A stretch of DNA of 64,000 nt from Ehretia macrophylla (Eukaryota > Streptophyta > Magnoliopsida > Boraginales > Ehretiaceae): NCBI GenBank assembly GCA_037974665.1, contig CM075765.1, forward strand, positions 12,078,001-12,142,000, in the 5' to 3' direction. A model generated the notes under the pieces. The model was not told the origin of the DNA and made no database searches. It saw nothing but the letters and a program-made list of their open reading frames with translations. Shown one piece after another: positions 45,401 to 58,085 of the stretch (its first letter is position 1; each line of letters starts with the position of its first letter). A program made the translations under genes and the position numbers.

Positions 45401-47279
45401 ACGGGTATGGATTGGATTTGGAAAACAATTGATGTGTTCGCAATTGTTGTTCTCCTTGATTAGGTGGGGAGGAAGAGAAAGAATAAGAGGTCACCTCCAG
45501 GCCCAAAAGGTATTACACTTAGTCATGAATTTGCAAAAAATTTCAGTTTCGTCCTTATATTTTGTAATTTGCACGAGAAACTTTGGGTAGATTGAAAAAT
45601 AGTTAAAACATTAAGGATTATATTAAAACTTTTTATAAACTTTATGGATTAAGCGTGTCACTTTTGTAACAATAAGGATTAAATTAAAAAAAAGTTTAAA
45701 CATTGGGACTAAACACATAACTTTTTAAACAATATGGATGAAAATGAAAAACCGTAACAACATTAAAGGCAATTTGTGAAATTTGCTTTTCTTTTGTTCA
45801 GTAATCTAGTTCTGAAGCTCTAAAACTAGGAGGAAAATATCGTTTGGAATTTGTGGCAAAAATTCAAGGATTTAAAGATAAGCCTAAAATTTTGTTCAGA
45901 TATTAATAAGGGTAGAAAATGTGTGCTTTTGTCCGAGCTCAGTAATATTCACGTCGTTCAGTCAGAGGTCAGTAATATCTAGCGTTGTTCAGGCCGAGCT
46001 TAGTAATATTCAGCGTCGTTCAGCCCGAACTCAACTCCGGAAGCGTTCAGCCTGTAAAACAAAGGTCTTCGGGGTAGCCCCAGGGACTCACTCCGACGCT
46101 CAACTTAGTTATAGAGTCCAAGAATAGCATATGAGCTAAAAGTAAGAGCTCAAGAGTAAGAGCTCAAGGGGAAGAGTTCAAGAGAGAGAGATTAGAGAGA
46201 GAATGAGCAACATAGCAAGTGTGTCCTCTTACCTTGTGTGAGCTCCTCCTATTTATAGAAACATATGTGACCTAAGGAGTACCACGTGTCACATTCTAGT
46301 CCAAGCCTTTTGTGATGTCGCTGGGTTGACATACTACGATAGTTTCGGGGTTAATTTCGTCTATTCATTTAGAGCCTAATTTCACCCATATCAGATATTA
46401 TTATTTTTCCGAACCCTATTTTTTTTGTTTTTTTTCTCCTAGGTAACCCTATATTCTTTTGGTAAAAAATGTTTTGATATCCAACCAACAATTAAAAGCA
46501 GCAGTAATCATTATGTATTAGTAAAATTATTCACGTTTCAGTTGCCTGAACTGCATGCCAGGAAATTCGATCGCCTTATATATTCATTCACAGAGCTCTT
46601 ATTGTTATACTTTGAAATGCTTCTTTACACAACACTTTAATCACTCAACAAATCTGCACGGCCTGACATCTTTGGAGCTTCATTGGACACCTCAGCAACA
46701 ACAATTGAGTGGACTTTCTCAAAACTCCTAAAACACCCGCGGGTCATGAAGAAAGTTCAAGAAGAACTGAAAAAAATTGTAGGAGTGAACAAGATGGTAG
46801 AAGAGTTGGACTTGGATAGCCTGGAGTACTTGAATATGGTGGTGAAAGAATCCTTTAGGCTCCACCCCGTGGCGCCATTGCTTCTTCCTCATGAGGCCAT
46901 GGAAGATTACACAATTGATGGATTCGATATAGCAAAGAAATCACGAATTATCATAAATGTATGGGCAATTGGACAAGATCCCAATGTATGGAATGATCCA
47001 GAGAAGTTCATCCCTAAAAGATTTATAAGCAACAATATAGATGTTCGGGGACGTGATTTTGAACTAATTCCATTTGGTTCAGGCATGAGAAGTTGTCCTG
47101 GCATACAGCTTGGCCTCACTATTGTTCGGCTAGTAATAGCACAATTAGTGCATTGCTTTGATTGGGAGCTTCTATATGATATAATGCCCACAGCTTTGAA
47201 CATGACTGAACATTTTGGTCTTGTAATGTCAAGGGCCAAACATCTAACAGTTGTACCAAATTATAGATTACAAATATGA
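45401..47279 (+). pseudogene. P450 pseudogene D (type 2, CYP736A-like)
   Basis: The start of exon 1 is recognisable at 45401, but the first ATG is changed to ACG and codon 21 reads TAG (45461-45463, CAG in F). The exon stops at about 45510 (P-P-G-P-K) where it is fused to intron sequence (ACTTAGTC); about 1.1 kb present in F is missing. Exon 2 (46665-47279) keeps its full 615-bp frame, but the acceptor reads GGCCTG instead of GGCAGG, the haem loop is [10 protein letters not shown] (second Arg position after Gly-x kept, the first changed to Met) and PERF is PKRF. The intron has the 486-bp insertion shared with F. No working protein is possible. Confidence 0.93.
45906..46391 (+). mobile_element. 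Mutator-like non-autonomous insertion in the D intron
   Basis: 486 bp flanked by the perfect 9-bp repeat CAGATATTA (45897-45905 and 46392-46400). Introns of A, C and E lack it; E has the empty site. Weak inverted ends (ATAAGGGTAGAAA against ATATGGGTGAAAT). Internal tandem words GCTCAGTAATATTCA and a TATTTATAGAAA. A 9-bp duplication is typical of MULEs. Confidence 0.7.
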
Positions 47280-48139
47280 TTGAATGAAAGGAAATTCATA
47301 GAATATAACTCCAAATTTAATAATAATTAATTCCATTGAATTCTTATGCCTTGCTACTTCATCACTATTTCATACACGTTTACTGTATTGGTTTCTAGTA
47401 CTTTTAAATATCTGATAATGGTTGTCCTTGCAGCAATCCTTACATTTATTTTACTTGTTTGAATGTTTTTCTTTTTTGATGCCTAGTGGTCCTAGAAGGG
47501 CTTGGTCACATTGTGGCAAAAGATTGAAAATAGCACTCTTTAATGAATTGCAAAGCTGAGTTATTAGTTAATAGAGTTATTAGCTCAGTTTGGCATCTAA
47601 CTGACAGACTTATGTAAATGAAAACTTTTGTACTCGTGTTTTTGTGGTTGGAATGAAAGGATTACTTGCTTGTTTAGCCAAAAAAAAAAAAAAAACCGAC
47701 CATGCCCTTTGTTAAATTTAGTTAATACCCCCTCTTGTAATTAGTAGTTTTAATTTTATCAACTTTCCTAATTTGTTAGTAATTACGGGTTTGATTTGCT
47801 TATTTTGATCAACTCTTTCTATATAGATTGACATCAACGTTCAATGAAAAGGTGTGAAAAATTTCTCTCATTGTTGCCTTGTGAAATCTAATGTGGTATA
47901 AAATTAGAATCACGTGGCTTCGACTTCTTTTGCTAAATAGGGTTAGATTTATATGATTAGAAGATTTGATGTAATTTAGATTTTGATATTTGAAAAGCTT
48001 TCAAACCATAGTTGAAAAGTTAGCTTAACAAGATTAGTGTAGTCCATATATCATATATGAACAATAGGCAGAGAAAGCTATAAAGCATCAGAGCAGCTTC
48101 AGCATGATCATTTTTTACTTGACAATGACTTATAGTAAA
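47280..48139 (+). other. Convergent spacer between D and psi2
   Basis: Matches 1506-2362 and 61043-61918. It includes the poly(A)-tailed insertion (about 47560-47695). No gene seen. Confidence 0.7.
47560..47695 (+). mobile_element. Poly(A)-tailed retroposed insertion behind D
   Basis: Same insertion as at 1786-1916, with a run of about 16 A; the left target repeat AAAGCTGA is at 47552-47559 and the right one is degraded. Confidence 0.6.
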
Positions 48140-48950
48140 TCATATATGCAACCGATAGGTAGGAACAGCTGTTCGATGGTTGGCTCTAGTTACTACAAGA
48201 CCAAATTCTTTAGCCATGTCCAATTATGTTGGTAACATCCCATATGGAAGCTCCCAATCAAAACAATACACTAACTGTGCCACTACTAGCCGAACCGTTG
48301 TTATCCCGAGATGCATTCTAGGGCAAACTCTCCTGCCTGAGCCAAATAGAATAAGTTGGAAATCACGACCTCGAACGTCTATGTTACTTCCAACAAACCT
48401 TTATGGAATGAACTTTTCTGGATCACTCCACTCATTGGTATCTCGCCCAATTGTCCATACATTTACGATAATCCGTGATTTCTTTGGTATATGATAACCA
48501 TCAATGGTGCAGTCTTCCATGGCCTCGTGTGGGAGTAGTAATGGTGCCACAGGATGAAGCCTCAAGGTTTCTTTAACTACCATATCCAAATAGTTTAGGT
48601 TATCCAAATATGACTCTTTTACCATCCTATCCATTCCTATTATGTTTTCCAGCTCTGTCTGGACTTTCTTCATTACTTGCGGGTGCCTCAACAGTTCTGA
48701 GAGGGTCCACTCAATAACTGTTGCGGAAATGTCCATTGATCCTACAAGTATATCCTGCCACATATATTTTTTCAATAAGTAATTATCACTTGTTGAATAT
48801 AATAAATAATATAATAATTCTCTCTCTAACAACTTCAGTTTTTAGATGAGGTGATAACTTAACATGGTATTAAAGTTTAAAAATTAACTCTGGTTGCACT
48901 TACGGGGGCGTGTTGAAAATAATAAATAATATAATGAATTCTGATAGTTT
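48140..48950 (-). pseudogene. P450 pseudogene psi2 (minus clade), exon 2 only
   Basis: Exon 2 at 48140-48754 has the full 615-bp length. It reads [14 protein letters not shown], then K-F-I-P followed by a TAA where G has GAA (E of PERF). After it the haem loop reads [10 protein letters not shown], with the final Gly changed to Arg, and there is a further stop near L-P-T. Exon 1 is absent: sequence similarity to psi1 and G ends at about 48950, inside the right LTR of the intronic TRIM. Unrelated sequence follows. It is dead, and probably was cut after or while losing function. Confidence 0.92.
48791..48950 (+). mobile_element. Truncated TRIM in the psi2 intron
   Basis: Left 74-bp LTR at 48791-48864, degenerate primer site TGGTATTAAAG, and about 40 bp of the right LTR from 48911, where the paralogy ends. 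Confidence 0.7.
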
Positions 48951-49760
48951 CTGGCCTCTTAATTAATTAGATAATTAATCAAATCAATTAGGTACATTTG
49001 CAGAAAAATAAATTTGTTGCAACAAAAGTAAGGAACACCAAAATTTTAACGTGGTTCAACCAACTTAGTCTATGTCCACGCAGCCACTCCCTGGCCAACA
49101 AACCAATCCACTAAGTTTCAAGAGATTATAGACACCAATGGAAACTTATGCAATTGAAGACTCCCTCTTAACCCTTGCCGCCTAGGTGTAAGACTCCCTT
49201 AGTAGATTCTCTAGTTTGGTGAGTTCCCCTCGACTTACAAAGTTCTCTTTCGAGAACACACATTCTTCTCCCGAAGAATGTATACTAAAAACATAATAAA
49301 AAGAGTCTTGAAACTCTAGATGAATTGGTCAATACATATGACTTAAAATAGGCTGTGTTGAAACACTAACTAGAACATTCAGTATACTCTGTTACACAAT
49401 ATGTTGCAACACGACCTGATACAGATAGCCTATAGCTAACTCACGAATCTGCTCCTTTTTCTGCTCACTGCTCGTTGTTCTCAACTGGGAAATGATACGC
49501 CTATATAAAGGATTTGCTGCACACGTTGAGTATAGGTAGGAGTGTCTTCAAGTTTATCTCTTTAGCATAAGAGTTCTTGATAGCTTGAACTTTATCACCT
49601 TATCACCTTATCCTCAAAGATGTAGGAATTATTCATAGCAAAAACTCTATTTGAACTTGGACACTTCAAGGCATGAAGTCTTCTTTCATTCGGACTCCTC
49701 ATAATCTGAATCTTCATTTGAACTTGGAGTATTGATAATCGATTACCTGCAATAGTCAAA
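48951..49760 (+). other. Unpaired repeat-like segment replacing psi2 exon 1
   Basis: About 800 bp with no counterpart at psi1 or G. The phrase TTTTAACGTGGTTCAACC followed by CTATGTCCACG is common in plant copia-type LTR sequence, so this is probably an LTR-derived piece, but no pair of ends was found. No gene. Confidence 0.4.
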
Positions 49761-51130
49761 TATTTGAATTATCTAATTTGATAATCTGAACTCTATCTGC
49801 CTTTGATTTGGAATTAGCTGGCTTGAGTTGTTGATTCAATCTTATCTGCTTAACTTTAATTTTCTCAGATCTTCTAGGGTTGTGTAACCGGGACATTTCT
49901 CAAATATATGAATTTTATTCAGATTTGAAATTGTTTGTCATGTTGAACTTTTCCCAATTTCAAAATTTCTTTGATTTTCTAGCTTGATTTCCAACACTGT
50001 CTCTTATCAAGTGACAAAAATCTTATACTCCACGCTTTTCATGTTATATCTTAAACTTCTTGTGTTAAATGCAATTTTAACTCACAATGCTTTATTGAAA
50101 TTCCCCACAAATGCAAGTAGGACCCTAAGAAGGCAAAAAGCAATTGATGAAAGTGATCATATGGGCCTTGCCAAATTTGTTTGTTTGCGTTTGCTTTATT
50201 TATTTATTTATTTATTTTTTAGCTGGGTTAACAAGAAAGTTTCATTCCATTATAAAAAATTGTACAAAAGAGAATTACATATAATTAGAACAAAAGACAA
50301 TTCCTCCTGGAACAAACAACAAACTAGCTAACATGATTCATGATTGAGAGTTGGAACTCTATAGTTCTCTTGTGATGTTGGAGTTCTACTAAGGATGACA
50401 GTAGATAATATTTAAATCTAAATTTGATAGGTATACGATCTCATAACAATTCAATAACAAAACTGATAGGATATTCGTGAGGGTTTGATTTTTGTAAGGA
50501 ATAACTGATGAATAATCCGATAAATTTTGGTTGTAAGATTAACTAATGAATAATTCGAAATCCGATTATTAATTTATTATTTAAAAATATAATATATACT
50601 TAAATACATATAACTTTTATTGAAAAATAATCTTCTATTTTATCATCATTATGTTAGTATATGTATTATTATAAGCCACCTACCACATGTATGCCACTCA
50701 CTCACTTTCTCTCTCTTTCTTTTTTCTTTTACATTTTCTTCCTTTTTCACCCTTGGTCTTCTCGTGCCTTGTCTTTTTTTTTCCTCTCTTACTCGTGGCA
50801 AATATTATTTACCTTTCTTCACCATGTTTCTCTCACTTGTTAGCTGCTACACATGTTTGATGCTTCACTTTCATGTGAGCTTTAGGTTTGAGTATGTCAT
50901 AGCAGTGTCAAAATAGGTTGGCTTGTTGTGCACTCCCAGCAATAGGTTTCACTAGGTCTCAACATATCTAACGAGAAAGCATCACGTTGAAGAATACAAA
51001 TCAAATCTAAGATAACTCTTTGGTTCTTGGAGTTATTGGAAAATGAATATCGAAGGTTCAAAGTATTTAGGCGAATTAATAAAAGATACATTTGAATGTT
51101 AATTAATAATAGATACATTTGAATGTTATT
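49761..51130 (+). other. Non-coding segment duplicated at 4651-6060
   Basis: Paralog of 4651-6060. Includes a TTTA microsatellite (about 50196-50220). No gene supported. Confidence 0.55.
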
Positions 51131-52193
51131 AAGTGATGTATTTACACAGTGTCGTTTAGTATTCCTAGATTCATATTAAATAAGCTCTCTTAGTGTTTTT
51201 TAGTATTCCTATCTACTAGTATAAATAGATGTAGTTTCACGTTGTTTTGACAAGTGAAGAAAAAGTGAAAACAATTGAATGTAGAAAATTATTGAGAGTG
51301 CTAAGAAAGCTTTGTGAAGGCAGCAGCTTAGCTATTAAGTTTATGAGTTTATTATTTGAGCCATACAATCGTACTTTGTAAAATATATCTCCTTGTGCTC
51401 TCTTTGTAAGGATTTGTAAATCCAATATCACTTCCAGCAAAAATAAGCTTATTTCACTTTGTAATTTGAAATATCATCGTTTTCAAATGCTTTTTATACA
51501 TTGAAGCAAAGCAAACTCAGTAGATAGCGAGAACTGTTGTTGTCTTTGTCTGGTGTTCATGGTACGGTGCTAACCAAAAGAAGATGCCTTTTCTCTCTTC
51601 CCCTTCTTTCTGCCCCGGAAAAATTCATCCTACATCTGTGTTGAAGTTGATGATGGTCGGCAAGATAAGTCAAAGTTTGCAACTCAAGTTGATTGATCAG
51701 CAACTAATGACGACCTCAAATTTTTGTCTTCATATTTTCAGTTTGAACACTACAAATGCATGCTGTATTGAAGAAATAGTGTCCAAATTGAATTTGTTGT
51801 CTTAGCTTTTTACAACTAAGATTAATAGCTACAATAGCTAGCAACTCATCTATAAAAGGAGGAGTTGAGAGTGAGGCAGAGCATATTGGTATACCCTCTG
51901 TTAAATTCTTTCTATGTTAGTGTTAGAGCGCCAACCTTGTACAATCTCCTCTGTTAAATACTGATATTACTGCCTCGTGTACGTAGGGAAGTTGCCGAAC
52001 CACGTAAAATTCGTGTGTCTATATTTTTTGATTACTTTCTCCTTCACTATTTTGTGTGTGCCTATTCTAAACAGATTCTATTTTAAAATCAATTGATCCT
52101 GTGAAGGGTTGCTCAAAATCTCTCTTTATCAGTCAAGTACAAACATTTCCTTCCAAAAAAAATCAGTCTTAACAAAATATCAAGCAAACCACG
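51131..52193 (+). promoter_or_regulatory. 5' flank of gene E
   Basis: From about 51520 it matches 63924-64000, the far flank of gene G. Only the last 80 bp match the proximal promoter of F. The TATA position reads CTCTTTATCAG (52122-52132) where F reads CTCTTTATAAG. 51145-51470 looks repeat-derived, perhaps LTR, without a pair. Confidence 0.5.
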
Positions 52194-54626
52194 ATGGGTA
52201 TGGATTGGATTTGGAAAACAATCGCTGTGTTCGCAATTGTTGCTCTCCTTGATCAGGTGGTGAGGAAGAGAAAGAACAAGAGGTCACCTCCAGGCCCAAA
52301 AGGACTTCCTATTTTGGGACATCTACATCTTTTGGGAAAGAATCCTCACCATGATTTGCATGAGCTAGCCAAGAAACATGGCCCCATCATGTACATGCGA
52401 TTTGGATTAACACCCACTATCATTGTTTCATCCCCTCAAGCAGCAGAACAGTTTCTCAAGAGGTACGACCATGTTTTCGCCGGTAGGCCACTTATTGAGG
52501 CTTCTAAGTACATGTCTTACGGGCAGAGGAACTTCGCCACCGCTCCATATGGTCCTTATTGGCGAAGCATGCGCAAATTTTGCACATTAGAGTTGCTTAG
52601 TAACTTCAAAATCAATTCATTCGAATCAATGAGAAGAGAAGAGCTAGGTCTTTTGGTCGAATCACTCAAACAGGCAGCACAAGATTGCGTTATTGTCGAT
52701 CTTAGTGCCAAGGTTTCATCCCTGAGTGCTGATATGACTTGCAGGATGTTGTTTGGCAAGAAGTACACAGATGAGGACTTGGGTCAAAGAGGGTTCAAAG
52801 CTGTGATGCAGGAGGCAATGCAATTAATCGCTGCTCCAAACCTTGGTGATTATTTTCCTTATCTTGGTATGCTAGACATTCAGGGATTAACAAGGCAAAT
52901 GAAGGCTATAAGCAAGCTTTTTGATGCATTCTTGGAGAAAATAATAGAGGAACATGAACAAAAAAGGAACCAAAGTCAAACAAAGGACTTTGTTGACACC
53001 ATGCTCGCTATTATGGAATCTGGAGATGCTGAATTTCGACTTGATCGGAGCCATGTTAAAGCCATTTTGCTGGTAGGTAAAAGTAATTAATGGAATCCAC
53101 TGTTTACACACCTTATCCGATTAATTTCTTTCTGCATCTGCTCTTTGATGTTCTTTTGTGGATAGATTTCATAAATGGTTCTCAGTCTTTATACCTTTCT
53201 TTAATTTTGTTTTCATTATTTTAAAAGTAACACGTATCTAAAAATTACAAAAAATATTCAATTAATAATGAAATTCGTCATTTATTTACGGATTTTTTTG
53301 GATTTATCTTTCTTAGAAAAATATTTTAGTAGCCAATAGTTACACTTTCTTTCATTTTCGTCCCCATTGGTTTGAAAGTAATATACTTAGTCCTAAATTT
53401 TGAAAAAAAAAATCAGTTTTGTCCTTATATTTTGTAAATTGCACGTGAAACTTTGCGTAGATTGAAAAACAGTTAAAACATTAAAGATTATATTAAAACT
53501 TTTTATAAACTTTATGGATTAAGCGTGATATTTTTGTAATAATAAAAATTAAATTGAAAAAAAGTGTAAACATTGGGATCAAGCACATTACTTTTTAAAC
53601 AATATGAATGAAAATGGAAAAAACATAACAACATTAAAGACAATTTGTGAAATTTGCTTTTGTTTTGTTCGGTAGTCTAGTTCTGAAGCTCTGAAACTAG
53701 GAGGAAAATATCGTTTTGAATTTTTGGCAGAAATTCAAGGATTTGGAGATAAGCCTGAAATTTTGTTCAGATATTATTATTTTTCTGAACCCTATATTCC
53801 TTTTTTTTTTTCTCCTAGGTAACCCTGTATTCTTTTGGTAAAAAATGTTTTAAATATCCAACCAATAATTTAGTAAAATTATTCACATTTCAGTTGCATG
53901 AACTACTAGGAATTTGATCGCCTTATATATTCATTCTAAGAGCTCTTATTCTTATACTTTGAAACGCTTCTTTAAACAACACTTTAATCACTCAACAAAT
54001 CTTCATGGCAGGACATCTTTTTAGCTTCATTGGACACCACGGCAGCAACAATTGAGTGGACTCTCTCAGAACTCCTGAAACGCCCGCGGGTCATGAAGAA
54101 AGTTCAAGAAGAATTGAAAAAAACTATAGGAGTGAACAGGATGGTAGAAGAGTCGGACTTGGATAGCCTGGAGTACTTGAATATGGTGGTGAAAGAATCC
54201 TTCAGGCTCCACCCTGTGGCGCCATTGCTTCTTCCTCATAAGGCCATGGCAGATTGCACGGTTGATGGATTCAATATAGCAAAGAAATCACGAATTATCA
54301 TAAATGTATGGGCAATTGGACGAGATCCCAATGTGTGGAATGATCCAGAGAAGTTCATCCCTGAAAGATTTATTGACAACAATATAGATGTTCGGGGACG
54401 TGATTTTGAGCTAATTCCATTTAGTTCAGGCAGAAGAAGTTGTCCCGGCATGCAGCTTGGGCTCACCGTTGTTCGGCTAGTAATAGCACAATTAGTGCAT
54501 TGCTTTGATTGGGAGCTTCCATATGATATGATGCCCACAACTTTGGACATGACGGAACATTTTGGTCTTGTAGTGTCAAGGGCCAAACATCTAACAGCTA
54601 TACCAAATTATAGATTACAAATATGA
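52194..54626 (+). CDS. Cytochrome P450 (CYP736A-like), gene E
   Basis: Exons 52194-53072 and 54012-54626; intron 939 bp, donor GTAGGT, acceptor GGCAG, phase 0; 497 codons. Start M-G-M-D-W-I-W-K with an N-terminal anchor over residues 4-23, hinge S-P-P-G-P at 31-35, W-R-S-M-R at 123-127, I-helix [10 protein letters not shown] (294-303), E-S-F-R at 355-358, PERF, haem loop [10 protein letters not shown] with Cys437. The loop differs from its sisters by Ser for Gly at the second place, still within F-x-x-G-x-R-x-C-x-G. An ER monooxygenase of unknown substrate. Type-1 gene: 3' flank and intron match C. Its upstream region is unlike that of D and F, and the TATA position is altered, so expression may differ. 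No break seen in the frame. Confidence 0.92.
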
Positions 54627-54984
54627 TATGACCTCATCACTATTTCATTATGATAGGATGCCTTGCTACGTCATCACTATTTCATACTCGTTTACTGTAT
54701 TGGTTTATAGTACTTTTAAATATCTGATAATGGTTGTCCTCGCAGCGAGCCTTACTTTTATTTGTTTGATTGTTTTTCATTTTTTTTTCTTTTTTTGGAT
54801 GCCTAGTGGTCCTAGAAGGGCTTGCTCACATTGTGGCAAAAGATTGAGAATAGCACTCTTTAATGAATTGCAAAGCTAACCATGCCCTTTGTTAAAGTTA
54901 ATACCCCTCTTGTAATTAGTAGTTTTAATTTTATCAACTTTCCTAATTTAGTGTTTTAATTTGGTTGTAATTACGGAATTGATT
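54627..54984 (+). other. 3' flank of gene E
   Basis: Matches 39377-39737 behind C and has the empty site for the poly(A)-tailed insertion (near 54875). No gene. Confidence 0.7.
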
Positions 54985-56951
54985 TGCAATGTATCCTAGT
55001 AGGAGATAGGTTTCTAATCATTGGATGAGTATATGTTATGGTTGGCAGATGGGCGTACACACATTTAGCTATATAACAATGGGAAAAAATTCAATCCAAT
55101 CTCAATATAGACTATCTAGTTTAATTCATTAATATTATACAAGTTATTCGTTAATGCAAATGAAACTAACTTAAATACATTTTATAATTGTTAATTGATT
55201 TGTACCTACTGTTGCATCCATATGAGAGTTCAAGAACATCCTTGTTGACGGGTTCACGGGCCCGTGGGTCACATAGGTAGAGGTTCGACCAGACATCAAG
55301 GAACAATGGTTTTACTCGTTTGAGGTATATATAAAAATTAATGCAACAAATATTTGTTATATTTTATATATATTATTTATACATTCATATTTGTATTAAC
55401 TTATGTATGTGTTTTTCTTCTTTGTGATTATAGGAGCCCGGACATAAGGAGACATTTCTGTCAAAAAGACGTAGATTGGTTGAAGGACCAATTACATAAG
55501 GTGCATAGAGAAAACAAGAGGCCTAGTTGGACTATTGACGAAAAGTAGGACCAGATGAAGATAAAATGGGAGACTGATACGTGGAGTGAAGTATCTAAAT
55601 AGAATAAGAAAAATAGGGAGAAAAACACTTCGGTCCACTACGTGGGTATCACCCCCTTTCATGGGATCAAGAGAAGAATGGTATGTGAAACCAATTATCT
55701 AATTAAATTTAATATGTAAATTAATTAGTTTATTTTATGTCTTATATATGCACTTACTAATTATAAAATTAATAATACAGGAGGAGACAAAAGGTTGCCC
55801 AATGTCCCTGGTCGAGATTTTCAAGGTGGCCCACAATAAAAGGGAGGGTGATAATGCACAATACTTTGACAATAAGACTGTAAAGATGACAATAAGTATT
55901 TATATAGTATAGTCGTACATTACAAATATGTTTTTAATTTAATAAGAATACTAAGTTTTTCACATTTTTGTCTTTACAGGAGCGATATAATGAGATGCTC
56001 CAGTAGTGTGAGGCTGCGAGGCAAGCCAATCCCATGGTACTGCCAATGAAACCCAACGAGATTTTCTTCAATGCAGTTGGCGAGTCGAAAAAGGGCGTGT
56101 TTATGTACTCAACTCGCAAGGGGTCCAAATTGGTCAGGTAGCATAGATGGCCCTGCCATTTTTCCCAGTCTCACACAGCAAGACGTCAATGCTGCTGTCA
56201 CTCACGGGATAGAGGCCAAAAGGCCAGTGCTTGAGGAGTAGCAGCAGCGTTTTGTCGAGGAGTAGCGTGCCGATTAGTAGAAGCTCAAAACATCTTATGT
56301 AATAATAGTGTTAGCTGGAGGCCGAGATGCAGCATTAGATGGCTGAGCATATGGCCTTGATGTAGAAGATACGTGAGGAGATCAGCTACTTGCACGACAA
56401 TCGCCTACCTCGTGATCAAGGCCAGTCAGGCAATCAGTAGATTCTAGGCTTTTGATAAATTTAAAAAATTAATTGTTGTACATTATTTTACATTTTTTGT
56501 AAATATTAATATTTGGATTTTAAATATTTTATTTTTTAATGTTAATTTTATTGTTTTTAATATTATATTTTTATTTTATATATTTTATATATTTTTTAAC
56601 AAAATAAAAAAAAATAAAATGAGAGGGAATTGTAACAAACAATTTGCAACGGCCCGGCAACAGAAGCCGGCGACAGATGATAATAAAAATTTAATTTTTA
56701 GAAGGATTGATGATGAAATTAAAAAAATAATTAAGAATAATAAAAATATATTGGTGACAGATTAGTAACAGAACTTTGCAACATAATAGTGACAGATACC
56801 GAAAAAAATAAATATTTAATGCTTTTCTAATTTGGCAACGACATGAAGGCATAATTTGGCCGCTAAATTTGATACGACGTCCAAATTTCCATCACCCATA
56901 TTCTTAGGGCACATAAAGTGATAGTCGCCCTTCCCCTTCTTTCTTGTAGTG
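54985..56951 (+). mobile_element. Left-truncated CACTA transposon between E and F
   Basis: Paralog of the element at 39738-44278, without the solo LTR. Right end CTTGTAGTG at 56943-56951. Same Transposase_24 pieces (R-R-H-F-C-Q-K-D-V-D, N-E-I-F-F-N-A-V-G) with stops. Same fusion point with the P450 3' flank at its left. Confidence 0.8.
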
Positions 56952-58085
56952 AAGGAGAAGATATAGGAACACTTAGTTCATGTTATTGCAATATTTTCCC
57001 GAGGGTGCTTTGGATATAGATCATGTTATACTGATTGGTTGAGTAAATTACTTGAATGCAATAGAGATAGAGAAGGCAAGAAAACAAGAAAAAAAAAATT
57101 GCTCTACATATAAGAATTATGTGATTCACCATGCCTATATCTATAGAGCAACAAAATAAACTATTCACTATCGTAATGAAGAAAGAGATTACAATATTTT
57201 TCAATGCAAGAAAAAAAGTTTGTCAATACCTATGCTAACACTCTCTCAAGTTACAATGAAATGGAACTACTATATTGCAAAGTTTCTATCTCTATTTTAA
57301 AGCTGCAAAATGAGACTATTTATAGAAGAGAAATTAACACTATTCTGATCAAGATTAAGATAAGAACATTTTATAAGTATAAGTCATCATAGTAGAAGTG
57401 GGATTTTCATTTTTTAGTCTTATTGAACCCTTTTTTTTTTCCAACGTAATATGGAAAAACACGAACCATTTGTCAATAGATAAATGCCTCATAATCTTTT
57501 CCTCTATCTGAGGCAATTAGGTAGCCACATATTTGGTGAAGAATCGCAGCCATAGGATGAAGTTATCCAGATAAGAAGAAGATATTTAACACAGATTTGC
57601 ACATATCATGGATACATGACAAAGAACTCAGCTATTTTACCTGCCGTGTGACGTAAGTCGCTTATCAAGTTGTTAGCTAACAACAAAGGTGGTGGCATGC
57701 GCAGTGGCTTGGTTAAGTAATCCACCAACTCTTGAATTCACTTGGATTACAGGTGTGGACCACCTATGTTCATAATCTTAACAAAGTTCCTATCAGTTTT
57801 CTCCTATTTCACTCTAAGGCTGACTCGATTAGATCTAACAGTGAAAGTTTAGCTTTTGAACTATAAAATTTTTATTTTTTTTGGTCAAAATTCTAAGACT
57901 TTCAACATTAGAGTTTTAGTTCGAAGAGATGTTAAACAAAAGTTATTTGACTGTATATGTTGGACAATGTTAAATTTTTATAGCTTTCCCAACAAATCCA
58001 ATTTGACCAAAAAATCTCTTTATAAGTAAGTACAGACATTTCATTCCAAAAAAATCAGTTTTAACAACATATCAAACAAACCACG
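56952..58085 (+). promoter_or_regulatory. Promoter region of gene F
   Basis: About 1.1 kb between the CACTA end and the start codon, closely matched at D. TATA box TTTATAAG with TATAAG at 58021-58026, 60 bp before the ATG, so the leader would be about 30 bases. No gene within. Confidence 0.6.
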
